This document shows, piece by piece, positions 6,758 through 14,436 of a DNA stretch of 14,457 nucleotides. The notes under the pieces are model-generated. The model was not told where the DNA came from. It saw only the letters and a list, made by a program, of their open reading frames with translations, and did no database searches. The stretch is from JAYUJH01 sp043765375 (GTDB lineage Bacteria > Pseudomonadota > Alphaproteobacteria > Rickettsiales > UBA998). The stretch covers positions 1 to 14,457 of the forward strand of contig JAYUJH010000038.1 of assembly GCA_043765375.1 (NCBI GenBank). Reading direction: 5' to 3'. The position numbers and the translations under genes were made by a program. Position 1 is the stretch's first letter, and each line of letters opens with the position of its first letter.

Positions 6758-7528
6758 TTATTCGGCATAAGGGAGAAATATTTCTTCCTCACCTAAATCA
6801 TTTGCAGCAGGTAGTTGAGCTGCCAAATCAACAATGATTAAAATTTGCTGCTTAGCTGTGTCTTGTTCCTTCAAAACTTCGTCTCGGAAATCTCTGGATT
6901 CAAAGATTTTATTCCTTTCTTTCCAAGTTTCACTGGCAGACCATGCGGTAAAAGCTACGGCTGGAATGATTGCTAATCCTCCTGAAGCTGCGGTTACAAT
7001 GGTAATCAATAAGCCCCCACTAAACAATCTTCCTTTCTGATTGAGTTTGCCCCAGCGACTGTATAAGTCCCTGTCAGTGTAGATTGTATTGGTATCAAAC
7101 AACAGAAATTGTTTGAAGTCCATCTCAGCAATAGCAAGCCAATCTTTTGCCCTGCTCACCCTCTCTAAGGCAACATTGCAAAAAGCAATGTATAAAGCAA
7201 CATCTGCTTTGTAATTTACAAAAACTGGAATACCAGAGAACTGTTCGTATGCTAGTTCAAACATTTGTTTAGCATGAAGCAATTCTTGTTTTCTGTCTTC
7301 TGCTGAAATTTCACTGTCGTTAGCATTTTCCAAAGCAATTTTTGCAGCTCGAAAATTAGCTACAAAAATTTGTCCAACCATGCTTTCAATTGAAAACAGC
7401 GTTGCTTTCATGACTTCAGAGTTTTTAGAAAGTTCTTCAACCATCATTGACAATTCAGGACTAAAAGGAAAACCGTAAACGCCTGATAATCCCTTTAGAG
7501 ACAACCCACCGATTTTAACTAAATCCAT
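6758..7528 (-). CDS. Orphan, mostly helical protein with a C-terminal membrane hairpin
   Basis: Unrecognised 256-residue protein. I chose the ATG at 7528 because GAGGAA (7541-7536) lies 7 nt upstream on the minus strand; the longer TTG start overlaps that site and is rejected. Residues 1-165 look alpha-helical, with alternating charged and aliphatic residues, and may be a repeat-type helical array, though I cannot define a TPR register. A hydrophobic block at about 168-198 with a central Gly-Gly and a Pro fits two short membrane helices in a hairpin. A charged segment follows (about 199-225), then a hydrophobic patch and an acidic tail. It is convergent with the 192-residue orphan and divergent from radC. 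Confidence 0.85.
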   Translation of the reverse strand: MDLVKIGGLSLKGLSGVYGFPFSPELSMMVEELSKNSEVMKATLFSIESMVGQIFVANFRAAKIALENANDSEISAEDRKQELLHAKQMFELAYEQFSGIPVFVNYKADVALYIAFCNVALERVSRAKDWLAIAEMDFKQFLLFDTNTIYTDRDLYSRWGKLNQKGRLFSGGLLITIVTAASGGLAIIPAVAFTAWSASETWKERNKIFESRDFRDEVLKEQDTAKQQILIIVDLAAQLPAANDLGEEEIFLPYAE

Positions 7529-7601
7529 CTTTTTGTTCCTCAATTTTAAGGTCTTAATTGCAAATTTGTTTTAAGGCAAATCAACTCAACCAAAATAAAA
7601 G

Positions 7602-7644
7602 TCTTTAGGGGTCTTTAAGCATAACACTTAAAGGCACCTAAAGA
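7602..7644. repeat. Long stem-loop (18 positions per arm) between divergent genes
   Basis: Arm 7602-7619 pairs with 7627-7644 around a 7-nt loop. There are 16 Watson-Crick pairs; as plus-strand RNA, one of the other two is a G-U wobble and one is a G-A mismatch. On the minus strand the hairpin is followed by TTTTATTTT, so it could act as a terminator or attenuator in that direction. The left arm also contains a direct repeat of GTCTTTA. Confidence 0.7.
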
Positions 7645-7648
7645 GCAG

Positions 7649-7677
7649 GTTTTAGGTTGAACAATTCACCCTGAAAC
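7649..7677. repeat. Second stem-loop, 4 nt from the first
   Basis: GTTTTAGGTTGA (7649-7660) pairs with TCACCCTGAAAC (7666-7677) around a 5-nt loop: ten Watson-Crick pairs, one position that is G-U on the plus strand and A-C on the minus strand, and one mismatch. With its neighbour it forms a two-hairpin module about 115 bp before the radC ATG. Confidence 0.55.
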
Positions 7678-7790
7678 AAAACTTACAATTATATTATTAA
7701 CACAAGTTACTTTTCTTTTGCACCTGCGAAACACGGATAAAACAAGTTTTGTTTTTGCGATTGGATATTAGGTATGCTATTAAATCTCTT

Positions 7791-8510
7791 ATGAATGAAC
7801 AAAATGATAATGATAATAATAATGCGGTGAGTGATGAGGCAAATGATTTGCTGGGGCATCGCTCCCGTTTGCGTGAGAGATTTTTGAAAGGTGGCGAGAT
7901 TGCCATCGCTGATTATGAATTGCTAGAGATGGTGCTATTTGCTGCCAAACCCCGTGGTGACGTGAAGCCGCTGGCGAAAAAATTGCTGAAAACTTTTGGC
8001 AGTGTGGCGGGAGTGGTGCAGGCAAAACCCGCTGATTTGAAGGCGATTAATGGCGTGGGTGATGCGGTGGTGAGTAGTTTGAAAATCATTGAAACATGTT
8101 GCAAACATTTATTGAAAGAACAAATATATGCTCGCCCAATCATTAATTCTTGGACATCATTATTGGATTATTGTCGCCTAAATATGGAGAACTTGGCGGT
8201 TGAGCAATTTCGTATTTTATTTTTGAATACAAAGAATATGTTAATTGCTGATGAAGTGATGAATACGGGTACGATTGACCACACAATAGTTTATCCACGG
8301 GAGATTTTGAAGCGCGCGCTGGAGTTGAGTGCGTCGTCACTGATTATGGTGCATAATCACCCAAGTGGTGACCCCACCCCAAGCAAGGCGGATATTGACT
8401 TAACCAAACAAATTGCTGATGCGGGGTTGCCGTTTCATATCAGGGTGCATGATCATCTGATTATCGCCAAAAACAAGCATTATTCATTCAAAGGGGCGGG
8501 GCTGTTGTGA
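7791..8510 (+). CDS. radC: RadC-family protein (JAMM/MPN+ domain)
   Basis: Conserved bacterial protein with an N-terminal helix-hairpin-helix region and a C-terminal JAMM metalloprotein domain. The name comes from an old repair phenotype since disputed, and the biochemical role is not settled. It has 239 residues from the ATG at 7791. GHRSRLRERFL (22-32) is the typical RadC opening, INGVGDA (86-92) fits the helix-hairpin-helix, and the JAMM motif is complete: E138, H188-N-H190, S198, D201 within HNHPSGDPTPSKAD. An in-frame TTG at 7749 would lengthen the protein but lacks family support. No good ribosome site precedes the ATG. A weak promoter-like pair TTGTTT (7749-7754) and TATGCT (7773-7778) would make the message nearly leaderless. 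The Asn/Asp run at 5-11 comes from an AATGAT/AAT microsatellite. Confidence 0.95.
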   Translation: MNEQNDNDNNNAVSDEANDLLGHRSRLRERFLKGGEIAIADYELLEMVLFAAKPRGDVKPLAKKLLKTFGSVAGVVQAKPADLKAINGVGDAVVSSLKIIETCCKHLLKEQIYARPIINSWTSLLDYCRLNMENLAVEQFRILFLNTKNMLIADEVMNTGTIDHTIVYPREILKRALELSASSLIMVHNHPSGDPTPSKADIDLTKQIADAGLPFHIRVHDHLIIAKNKHYSFKGAGLL

Positions 8511-8531
8511 AGGGTGTTGACTAAGTGCTTT

Positions 8532-8921
8532 TCAAATACCACCACGATAAAAACTAATTTCTGCATCTCTTTCAACCCTAGGAATTGTCCCTTGCATAAC
8601 TGCTTTTTCAATCAAAACAGAACTTGGAGCAGTTGTTATATCCTCAATGAAAAACTCGGTTAATACTGGGTCTTTGGGGCAGGACACAATTCCGTGTGCA
8701 TCAACACTTGACAAGTGAATATCAAATGAAGCATTGCCATTTAATCCTTGGTTTTCTTTAATTTGCTGAATATCATAGATTCCACTTGGCAAGTCACCAT
8801 AAAGATTATGTATTTCATAATCTTTGCCACTATCATCTATACATCTAGCTTTTAATATTCCAACCCCAACTTCATCAGTATTATCACGAGTATTGATAAT
8901 ATGTAATTGTTTGCCACCCAT
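8532..8921 (-). CDS. Orphan 129-residue protein
   Basis: No family recognised with confidence. The ATG at 8921 is preceded on the minus strand by a perfect AGGAGG (8936-8931) 9 nt away, much the strongest ribosome site in the window, so this start is firm and strong translation is expected. No signal peptide or membrane segment; the composition suggests a small beta-rich soluble protein. The order SGIYDI (46-51), IH (68-69), HG (76-77), SC (80-81) loosely recalls the layout of L,D-transpeptidase-like folds (G-x-Y-x-I, then H, then S-x-G-C), but the S-x-G-C signature is not present, so I do not assign it. It is convergent with radC (21-bp gap, no evident terminator) and monocistronic. Confidence 0.85.
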   Translation of the reverse strand: MGGKQLHIINTRDNTDEVGVGILKARCIDDSGKDYEIHNLYGDLPSGIYDIQQIKENQGLNGNASFDIHLSSVDAHGIVSCPKDPVLTEFFIEDITTAPSSVLIEKAVMQGTIPRVERDAEISFYRGGI

Positions 8922-8961
8922 AAAAAAACTCCTCCTATATAAAAATATCATTTACATGAAA

Positions 8962-8991
8962 ATAATAACATGAATTAATCGTAATGTTCAA
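8962..8991 (-). promoter_or_regulatory. Promoter of the 129-residue orphan
   Basis: On the minus strand, TTGAAC (8991-8986) is followed by an 18-bp spacer and TATTAT (8967-8962). The expected start near 8955 gives a leader of about 34 nt that ends in the AGGAGG site. Confidence 0.6.
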
Positions 8992-9075
8992 GCATTTTTT
9001 GTGCAATGCAAAATAAAAAATGGCGCAAAATAAAAACATCATAAAATAAATCATAAAATAAAAATAAGTTACTAC

Positions 9076-9116
9076 TTTCACCGCAAGCTGGTTTCCATCT
9101 TTAACTTATGGCTCGC
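9076..9116. repeat. Degenerate relative of the palindromic repeat found after the dehydrogenase gene
   Basis: This stretch contains GCTGGTTTCCAT and TTAACTTATGG, which match GCTGGTATCCAT and TGAACTTATGG of the element at 14290-14362 with few changes. It also carries TTTCACCGCAAGCT (9076-9089), matching TTTCATCGCAAGCT at 14237-14250. The rest of the 8922-9211 gap is AT-rich, with short ATAAAATA-type direct repeats near 9040-9065 and no convincing promoter for the next gene. Confidence 0.45.
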
Positions 9117-9211
9117 CTCTATCCATCGCCATCATGATATATTTTGCTTGCTTGTGCAGTGCAAAGTAAAATATTAATAGATATATTGTAATTTATATAT
9201 TCTGAGGCAAA

Positions 9212-12200
9212 ATGAATAGCCAATATCAAGATAAATGTTGTGAAATTATTGAACGCATAATCAACATCATGCAAAATGATGCAACAACAACGCCAGACAA
9301 ACTGGCATTCACTAAATGTTTTTATGAAAGTCTGTCGCTTGCTGATTTGCTGGAAGTTCCACTAGACATTGCCAATGATATTGCGGAACTGGTTTATGAG
9401 CAAGTCAAACGAGTTGAGCAACGGCAATTAATTCATATTAGCAACCCTGAGTTTATGCGTCAATATTTTGGGCGCAATCGTTTGGCGGTGTGCGTGATTA
9501 ATGAGGATAAACCATTTTTGGTGGATTCCCTTTCAATTGCTCTGAAACGATTAGGCTTTACGATATATCGCATTATTCACCCCCAGCTTCATGTTGAGCG
9601 TGATGCAAATGGTAACCTAACCACAATTCATAACACGGCAAACAAAGCTATTAAGGCGGAATCTTGCATTTATTTTGAGCTTTCAACCATGCCCGAGGGT
9701 ATGACGATTAATGATTTGTGCAACCAAATTAAGCATACATTAGAGTTTGTTAATCATGCAGTGGCTGATTGGCGCATCATGCTTGCCAAATTGCGGGAGG
9801 TGGGAACGCATATTGCCACAAATACCGCCTTAAATATTAATGAAACAACAGAGGCGCAAAGTTTTTTTGATTGGTTGCTGAATAATAATTTTATTTTCCT
9901 TGGTTATGTGCAGAATAATTTTGATGGAGAAATGACGAATGAACCAACATTAACTTCAAATATAAGTTCCGCCCTTGGAGTTTGCAAAGCCCTTGGAGCT
10001 TGCAAAACCTTTCACCCTCAACAACAATCAATAATATTAACGCCAGAATTGAAATATTTTGCTAGCCAAGAAGTGCCAGTGCAGATTTCCAAATTGAGTG
10101 AGCGTTCCATGGTGCATCGTGATGTGTTGATGGATTGTATCAGCATCAAACAATATGACGCACAAGGCAAAACTATTGGTGAAAATCGTTTTGTTGGGCT
10201 GTTCACCTCGCCTGTTTATTATCAACAAACATCAGAGATTCCTTATATTCGTCGCAAAGTTGCAAATGTGATAAATGCAGCACGGTTTGATGTGGGTGGA
10301 CATAGTGGCAAAGCATTAAAGGCCGCATTAGAGTTTTTTCCACGCGATGAGTTGTTTCAAATTAATGATGAGGAATTATTGCAAATAAGCCTTGGGATTG
10401 TCTCACTGGAAGAACGCCCTGATATTCGCTTATTTTTGCGTCATGATAAGTTTGGCAGATTTGTCAATTGCTTTGTTTATATGCCCCGTGACAAGTTCAA
10501 CACTTTTGTGCGCCAAGAAATTGCGGAAGTTTTGCAAAAAACATTAGGTGGAAAATTAGAGGGATTTTTTGCGCAAGTGACTGATTCTGCCCTTGCTCGG
10601 GTGATTTATATGATTAAAACCACTCCGCCCGCTGAAACTGATGCTGAAGTTAATAATTCAATCAATATGACGGAATTGAATGAGAAATTACGCTTTATCA
10701 TCAATTATTGGGTGGATTCTCTAAGGGAATCCTTGCAAGATGAGCGAGGGGAGCAAGTTGGTGAGCGTTTGTTCCAAAAATACGCATCATTTTTTCCACG
10801 TAATTATGTTAATAACACGCCAATCACGGAAGCATTGATTGATATTGCTGAGATGGAGCAGGTGCTTGAGGCAAGCAAACCTCGCTTTCGCTTGTTTTTG
10901 AAAGGTAAGGTTTGGCATTTGAAAATGTTTTCCTGCGGGGCAGAAGCCGCTTTGTCGGACATATTGCCAATGCTTGAGAATATGGGGTTCAAAGTGCGAG
11001 ATGTGCTACCGCATCGCCTGAAAGTGCTGCATGAAGGTGAGAAAATATCGTTATTAATGCGTAATTTTAGCTTAAATATTCCAAAAAATATCTCTAAAAA
11101 TGATAATAATATTGCGAAGCTTGGAGATGCTAAACATGTGATTGAGGCAATGCTTGGCGATTTATGTATTGGTGTGGCGGAAAATGACAGGCTAAATATG
11201 CTCGCAGTCACCGCAGGGTTGGATAGCAGGCAAGTCATGTTGCTACGTTCTTATTGTGCATATGTCAAACAAACTGATATTGGGTATTCGCTGCAATATA
11301 TTCACGATGTGCTATGTGGCAATGCGAACATAGCAAAATTATTAGCGGTGTTATTTGCTGCCCGCTTTGAATTAGAGGGCTTTGAAATAGATAGCTTTGA
11401 AATAGATAGCTTTGAAGTAAAGGAAGGATTTGAGCTGAATATTTCTCCTAGGCGTGATGAAGACGTAGAGGCGGCGCATCAAGTATTGCTGGAGCAGTTA
11501 GCAAATGTTGATAACATCGCTGAGGATAGGATTATAAGGGCGTTGGTGGATACGATACAAGCGACACTCCGCACCAACTTTTTTCAAACAACAGCAAATG
11601 AACCGAATATTGGGCAGCATAAAAAATATATTTCGTTCAAATTAGATTCCCACAAAGTTCCAAATCTTCCAAAACCATTGCCGCTATTTGAGATTTTCGT
11701 TTATTCACAAACAACTGAAGGGGTGCATTTGCGAGGTGGTAAAGTAGCAAGAGGGGGCTTAAGATGGTCAGACAGGCATCAAGATTTCCGCACTGAAGTT
11801 CTTGGTTTGATGAAAGCACAATTAGTGAAAAATACGGTGATTGTGCCAACAGGTAGCAAAGGCGGGTTTATTAGCAAAGCAATAATTACTGATGCAAATG
11901 ATCGCAACGCTAAATTGCAAGCTGGAATTGCTTCATATCAACAATTTTTGAGCGGATTGCTGGATTTAACCGATAACCGAGTTGGAACTAGCATCGTTTC
12001 ACCCGCAAAAATGGTGCGCTATGATGAAGATGATCCATATCTGGTGGTTGCAGCCGACAAAGGCACTGCAACATTTTCGGACATCGCCAACTTAGTTGCT
12101 CGCAATTATGGCTTTTGGCTTGATGACGCATTTGCATCAGGTGGCTCTGTTGGATATGATCACAAAAAAATGGGTATAACTGCCAAAGGTGCGTGGATTT

Positions 12201-14209
12201 CAGTTGAGCGACATTTTACTGAAATGGGGCAGGATATTCATAATAACAATTTCAGTGTGGTTGGAATTGGTGATATGTCTGGCGATGTGTTTGGCAATGG
12301 AATGTTGCTTTCAGATAAGATATTATTGCAAGCAGCGTTTAACCATTTACATATATTTCTAGACCCAAACCCTGATGCAACCATCAGTTTTGCTGAACGA
12401 ACAAGGTTATTTGCACAAGCTCGTGGCAGTTGGGACGAATATGACGCAACATTAATTTCCACGGGTGGGGGAGTATTTTCACGCCAAGCAAAAACGATTA
12501 TGCTAAGCAAACAAGTGCAACAATTGCTCGGCACTGATGCGGTGCAACTATCACCAAATGAAGTGATAAAATTAATTTTGCAAGCCGAGGTGGATTTGCT
12601 ATGGAATGGTGGAATTGGAACTTATGTTAAGGCAAGCAATGAAGGGCATGAAGCAGCGGGTGACCCAAGCAATAATATATTGCGCATTAACGCCAATGAA
12701 TTGCGTTGCAAAATTGTGGCAGAAGGTGGCAATCTAGGGCTAACCCAAAATGCTCGTATTGAGTTTGCTAGATTTAATGATGCCAGACTTAGTGTTAGTG
12801 GTAATAATCTTAGTGGTAATAATCTTTCTGGTAATAATGTTGGTGGCAGAATTAACAGCGATGCGATTGATAATTCAGCGGGGGTTGATTGCTCGGATCA
12901 TGAAGTGAATATCAAAATTGCAATTGGCAGAGTGCTTGCCTCGGGTGAACTTTCGCTGGAAAAACGCAATGAATTGCTCGCCAGCATGACGAATGAGGTG
13001 AGCCAGCTTGTGTTGCGGGATAATCATTTGCAGAACATGGCGTTAAGCATTTCCCACAGCCGTGCAGCAACCATGATTGAATTACATTCTCGTTTTATTC
13101 GTGAATTAGAGCGGCGTGGCGTGTTGGATAGGGTGGTGGAGCATTTGCCATCAGATAAAGCATTGAATGATTTGAAAGCCGAGAAAAAAGGGCTAACTCG
13201 CCCCGAATTGGCGGTTTTGCTTGCTTATAGTAAAATTGATTTATACCAGACTTTGAGCGCATCAAAATTGGTGAACTCAAGCATTTATGAAGATTCCTTG
13301 CTTGGTTATTTTCCACAACAACTACAAACGCAATATGCTGATGAATTGCTAAACCACCCGTTGAAGGGCGAACTGGTTGCAACTTGTTTAACCAATGAAA
13401 TTGTTAATCGGGCTGGAATAACTTATATTTTCAGCATTAATAATGATACGGGGCATGAGATTTGTAACATTGTTCGGGCTTATACGGCAGTGCGGGAGAT
13501 TTTTGGCTTAAAGGAAATATGGGCGGATATTGAAGCATTGCAAAATGGTGATAAAGCAGGTGAAATGGTGGAGTTATTCACTTATGTCACCAAGTTTTTG
13601 AAGCGTATGAGTATTTGGTTTTTGAATAATATGGAGCAACCGCTGGAGATGGAGCAGGTTATTGCACAATATCAGTTACGCATTCAAGCGTATCGGTTGC
13701 AGATGCACGAGTTTGTTTCAGGTTCAGCACATGAATGGCGTATGGAAGCCAAAACACAATGGACAAAACGAGGCATTCCTCTTAAATTGGCAGAGAATAT
13801 TGTCGCACTAGAAGGTATGATATCTGCCTGTGACATTGCAATGCTAGATGATCAATTACCGCAGGATTTAAGCACTATTGGCAAGGTTTATTATACGCTC
13901 GGTGCTAAATTACAATTAAGCTGGATGCGATTATTTTTGCGAGAGTTTGTTTCAGAACATCATTGGGATAGGCTGGCGGTGGCAAGCGCAATCAATGAAT
14001 TATATGAACAACAACGCAGGCTAACACAATCTGTTTTGACTAAACATGATGCGAGTGATGATTTAGATAAATTGATGGAGGAATGGCTGGAGGCAAATAA
14101 AAATGCAACTAACCGCTTTGAGCAATTAATCTATGATATAAAATCAAGCGAGCGTCATGATATGGCAATTATCATGGTAGCATTGCGCCAAATTACGGCG
14201 ATTAAATGA
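9212..14209 (+). CDS. gdhB: Large NAD-specific glutamate dehydrogenase (about 180-kDa class)
   Basis: Oxidatively deaminates L-glutamate to 2-oxoglutarate and ammonia with NAD+, normally a catabolic cytoplasmic enzyme. At 1,665 residues it is at the upper end for the class (about 1,580-1,650). The N-terminal regulatory part begins with ACT-like sequence (for example KPFLVDSLSIALKRLGF near 98-114). The catalytic core has LRGGKVARGGLRWSDRHQDF before PTGSKGGF at 879-886 (K883 in the substrate-binding loop), GIGDMSGDVFGNG at 1018-1030 (dinucleotide binding), LLWNGGIGTYVKAS, and an IDNSAGVDCSDHEVNIKI block. Three in-frame tandem duplications are described separately. GAGG at 9204-9207 lies 4 nt before the ATG. 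The gene is monocistronic here. The symbol gdhB is used in some species for this class; others use gdh2 or no symbol. Confidence 0.97.
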   Translation: MNSQYQDKCCEIIERIINIMQNDATTTPDKLAFTKCFYESLSLADLLEVPLDIANDIAELVYEQVKRVEQRQLIHISNPEFMRQYFGRNRLAVCVINEDKPFLVDSLSIALKRLGFTIYRIIHPQLHVERDANGNLTTIHNTANKAIKAESCIYFELSTMPEGMTINDLCNQIKHTLEFVNHAVADWRIMLAKLREVGTHIATNTALNINETTEAQSFFDWLLNNNFIFLGYVQNNFDGEMTNEPTLTSNISSALGVCKALGACKTFHPQQQSIILTPELKYFASQEVPVQISKLSERSMVHRDVLMDCISIKQYDAQGKTIGENRFVGLFTSPVYYQQTSEIPYIRRKVANVINAARFDVGGHSGKALKAALEFFPRDELFQINDEELLQISLGIVSLEERPDIRLFLRHDKFGRFVNCFVYMPRDKFNTFVRQEIAEVLQKTLGGKLEGFFAQVTDSALARVIYMIKTTPPAETDAEVNNSINMTELNEKLRFIINYWVDSLRESLQDERGEQVGERLFQKYASFFPRNYVNNTPITEALIDIAEMEQVLEASKPRFRLFLKGKVWHLKMFSCGAEAALSDILPMLENMGFKVRDVLPHRLKVLHEGEKISLLMRNFSLNIPKNISKNDNNIAKLGDAKHVIEAMLGDLCIGVAENDRLNMLAVTAGLDSRQVMLLRSYCAYVKQTDIGYSLQYIHDVLCGNANIAKLLAVLFAARFELEGFEIDSFEIDSFEVKEGFELNISPRRDEDVEAAHQVLLEQLANVDNIAEDRIIRALVDTIQATLRTNFFQTTANEPNIGQHKKYISFKLDSHKVPNLPKPLPLFEIFVYSQTTEGVHLRGGKVARGGLRWSDRHQDFRTEVLGLMKAQLVKNTVIVPTGSKGGFISKAIITDANDRNAKLQAGIASYQQFLSGLLDLTDNRVGTSIVSPAKMVRYDEDDPYLVVAADKGTATFSDIANLVARNYGFWLDDAFASGGSVGYDHKKMGITAKGAWISVERHFTEMGQDIHNNNFSVVGIGDMSGDVFGNGMLLSDKILLQAAFNHLHIFLDPNPDATISFAERTRLFAQARGSWDEYDATLISTGGGVFSRQAKTIMLSKQVQQLLGTDAVQLSPNEVIKLILQAEVDLLWNGGIGTYVKASNEGHEAAGDPSNNILRINANELRCKIVAEGGNLGLTQNARIEFARFNDARLSVSGNNLSGNNLSGNNVGGRINSDAIDNSAGVDCSDHEVNIKIAIGRVLASGELSLEKRNELLASMTNEVSQLVLRDNHLQNMALSISHSRAATMIELHSRFIRELERRGVLDRVVEHLPSDKALNDLKAEKKGLTRPELAVLLAYSKIDLYQTLSASKLVNSSIYEDSLLGYFPQQLQTQYADELLNHPLKGELVATCLTNEIVNRAGITYIFSINNDTGHEICNIVRAYTAVREIFGLKEIWADIEALQNGDKAGEMVELFTYVTKFLKRMSIWFLNNMEQPLEMEQVIAQYQLRIQAYRLQMHEFVSGSAHEWRMEAKTQWTKRGIPLKLAENIVALEGMISACDIAMLDDQLPQDLSTIGKVYYTLGAKLQLSWMRLFLREFVSEHHWDRLAVASAINELYEQQRRLTQSVLTKHDASDDLDKLMEEWLEANKNATNRFEQLIYDIKSSERHDMAIIMVALRQITAIK
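9971..10006 (+). repeat. 18-bp in-frame tandem duplication in the dehydrogenase gene
   Basis: Two units (9971-9988 and 9989-10006) differ at one base and encode ALGVCK followed by ALGACK, at residues 254-265 in the regulatory N-terminal region. Confidence 0.85.
11366..11425 (+). repeat. 15-bp in-frame tandem repeat, about four units, in the dehydrogenase gene
   Basis: Units at 11381-11395 and 11396-11410 are identical (TTTGAAATAGATAGC). The unit before (11366-11380) and the one after (11411-11425) are diverged. The translation is FELEG-FEIDS-FEIDS-FEVKE at residues 719-738, just before the catalytic half. Confidence 0.85.
12797..12841 (+). repeat. 15-bp in-frame tandem repeat, three units, in the catalytic half of the dehydrogenase
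   Basis: Units 12797-12811 and 12812-12826 are identical (AGTGGTAATAATCTT); 12827-12841 is diverged. They encode SGNNL-SGNNL-SGNNV at residues 1196-1210. Family members usually pass directly from a TQ..RIE(Y/F)A segment to GGRINTDAIDNSAG, so this looks like an insertion of about 20 residues in a surface loop. Confidence 0.9.
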
Positions 14210-14289
14210 GGGGGGTAGTGGTTGATTATTAGAGATTTTCATCGCAAGCTCTCGCCACTCCTGAGAAAATTGCTTTGTTTGAGATTGTC

Positions 14290-14362
14290 ATACCAGCGGA
14301 GGCTGGTATCCATGATGCACTAAGCAATGTTTGAACTTATGGATACCAGCCTACGCTGGTAT
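14290..14362. repeat. Nested palindromic repeat element
   Basis: A 24-bp arm at 14290-14313 is matched in inverted orientation by 14339-14362 at 23 of 24 positions, with a 25-bp loop. Each arm also contains its own palindrome (ATACCAGC, 4 nt, GCTGGTAT), so the DNA or RNA can form one long hairpin or two small ones. Dispersed repeats of the type CATnCC...GGnATCCA are common between genes in many proteobacteria. Lying 81 bp after the dehydrogenase stop, it may also end that transcript, although no U-tract follows directly. Confidence 0.85.
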
Positions 14363-14423
14363 AGTGATTCCTATTTTTAATTACCGATTTTATCGGTCAT
14401 TAAAAATTAGGATAAATCACTAT
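14361..14423. repeat. 63-bp palindromic element with ATAGTGATT/AATCACTAT ends
   Basis: The left half (ATAGTGATT, CCTATTTTTAAT, ACCGAT) pairs with the right half (ATCGGT, ATTAAAAATTAGG, AATCACTAT) around a TTT loop: 27 base pairs with one mismatch, a 1-nt bulge and a 3-nt bulge. It abuts the preceding palindrome, sharing 2 bp. It has no coding capacity, so it is either a MITE-like or REP-like element, or a terminator hairpin. Confidence 0.85.
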
Positions 14424-14436
14424 AAACATATGAGAT

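Noticed and set aside
7529..7543. TTG start extending the 256-residue orphan
   Set aside because: The TTG overlaps the GAGGAA that serves the ATG at 7528, so it is part of the ribosome site rather than the coding sequence.
9040..9066. ATAAAATA-type direct repeats as a CRISPR or replication-origin iteron array
   Set aside because: The units are short, irregular and low-complexity, with no spacers and no DnaA-box-like or Rep-gene context.
10804..11238. 144-residue open frame on the minus strand
   Set aside because: It lies wholly antisense to the conserved dehydrogenase gene and has no recognisable domain or ribosome site; it is a shadow frame, as are the other antisense frames in that gene.
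14210..14289. Terminator directly after the dehydrogenase stop
   Set aside because: I found no stable hairpin with a U-tract here; the first strong hairpin is the repeat element starting at 14290.
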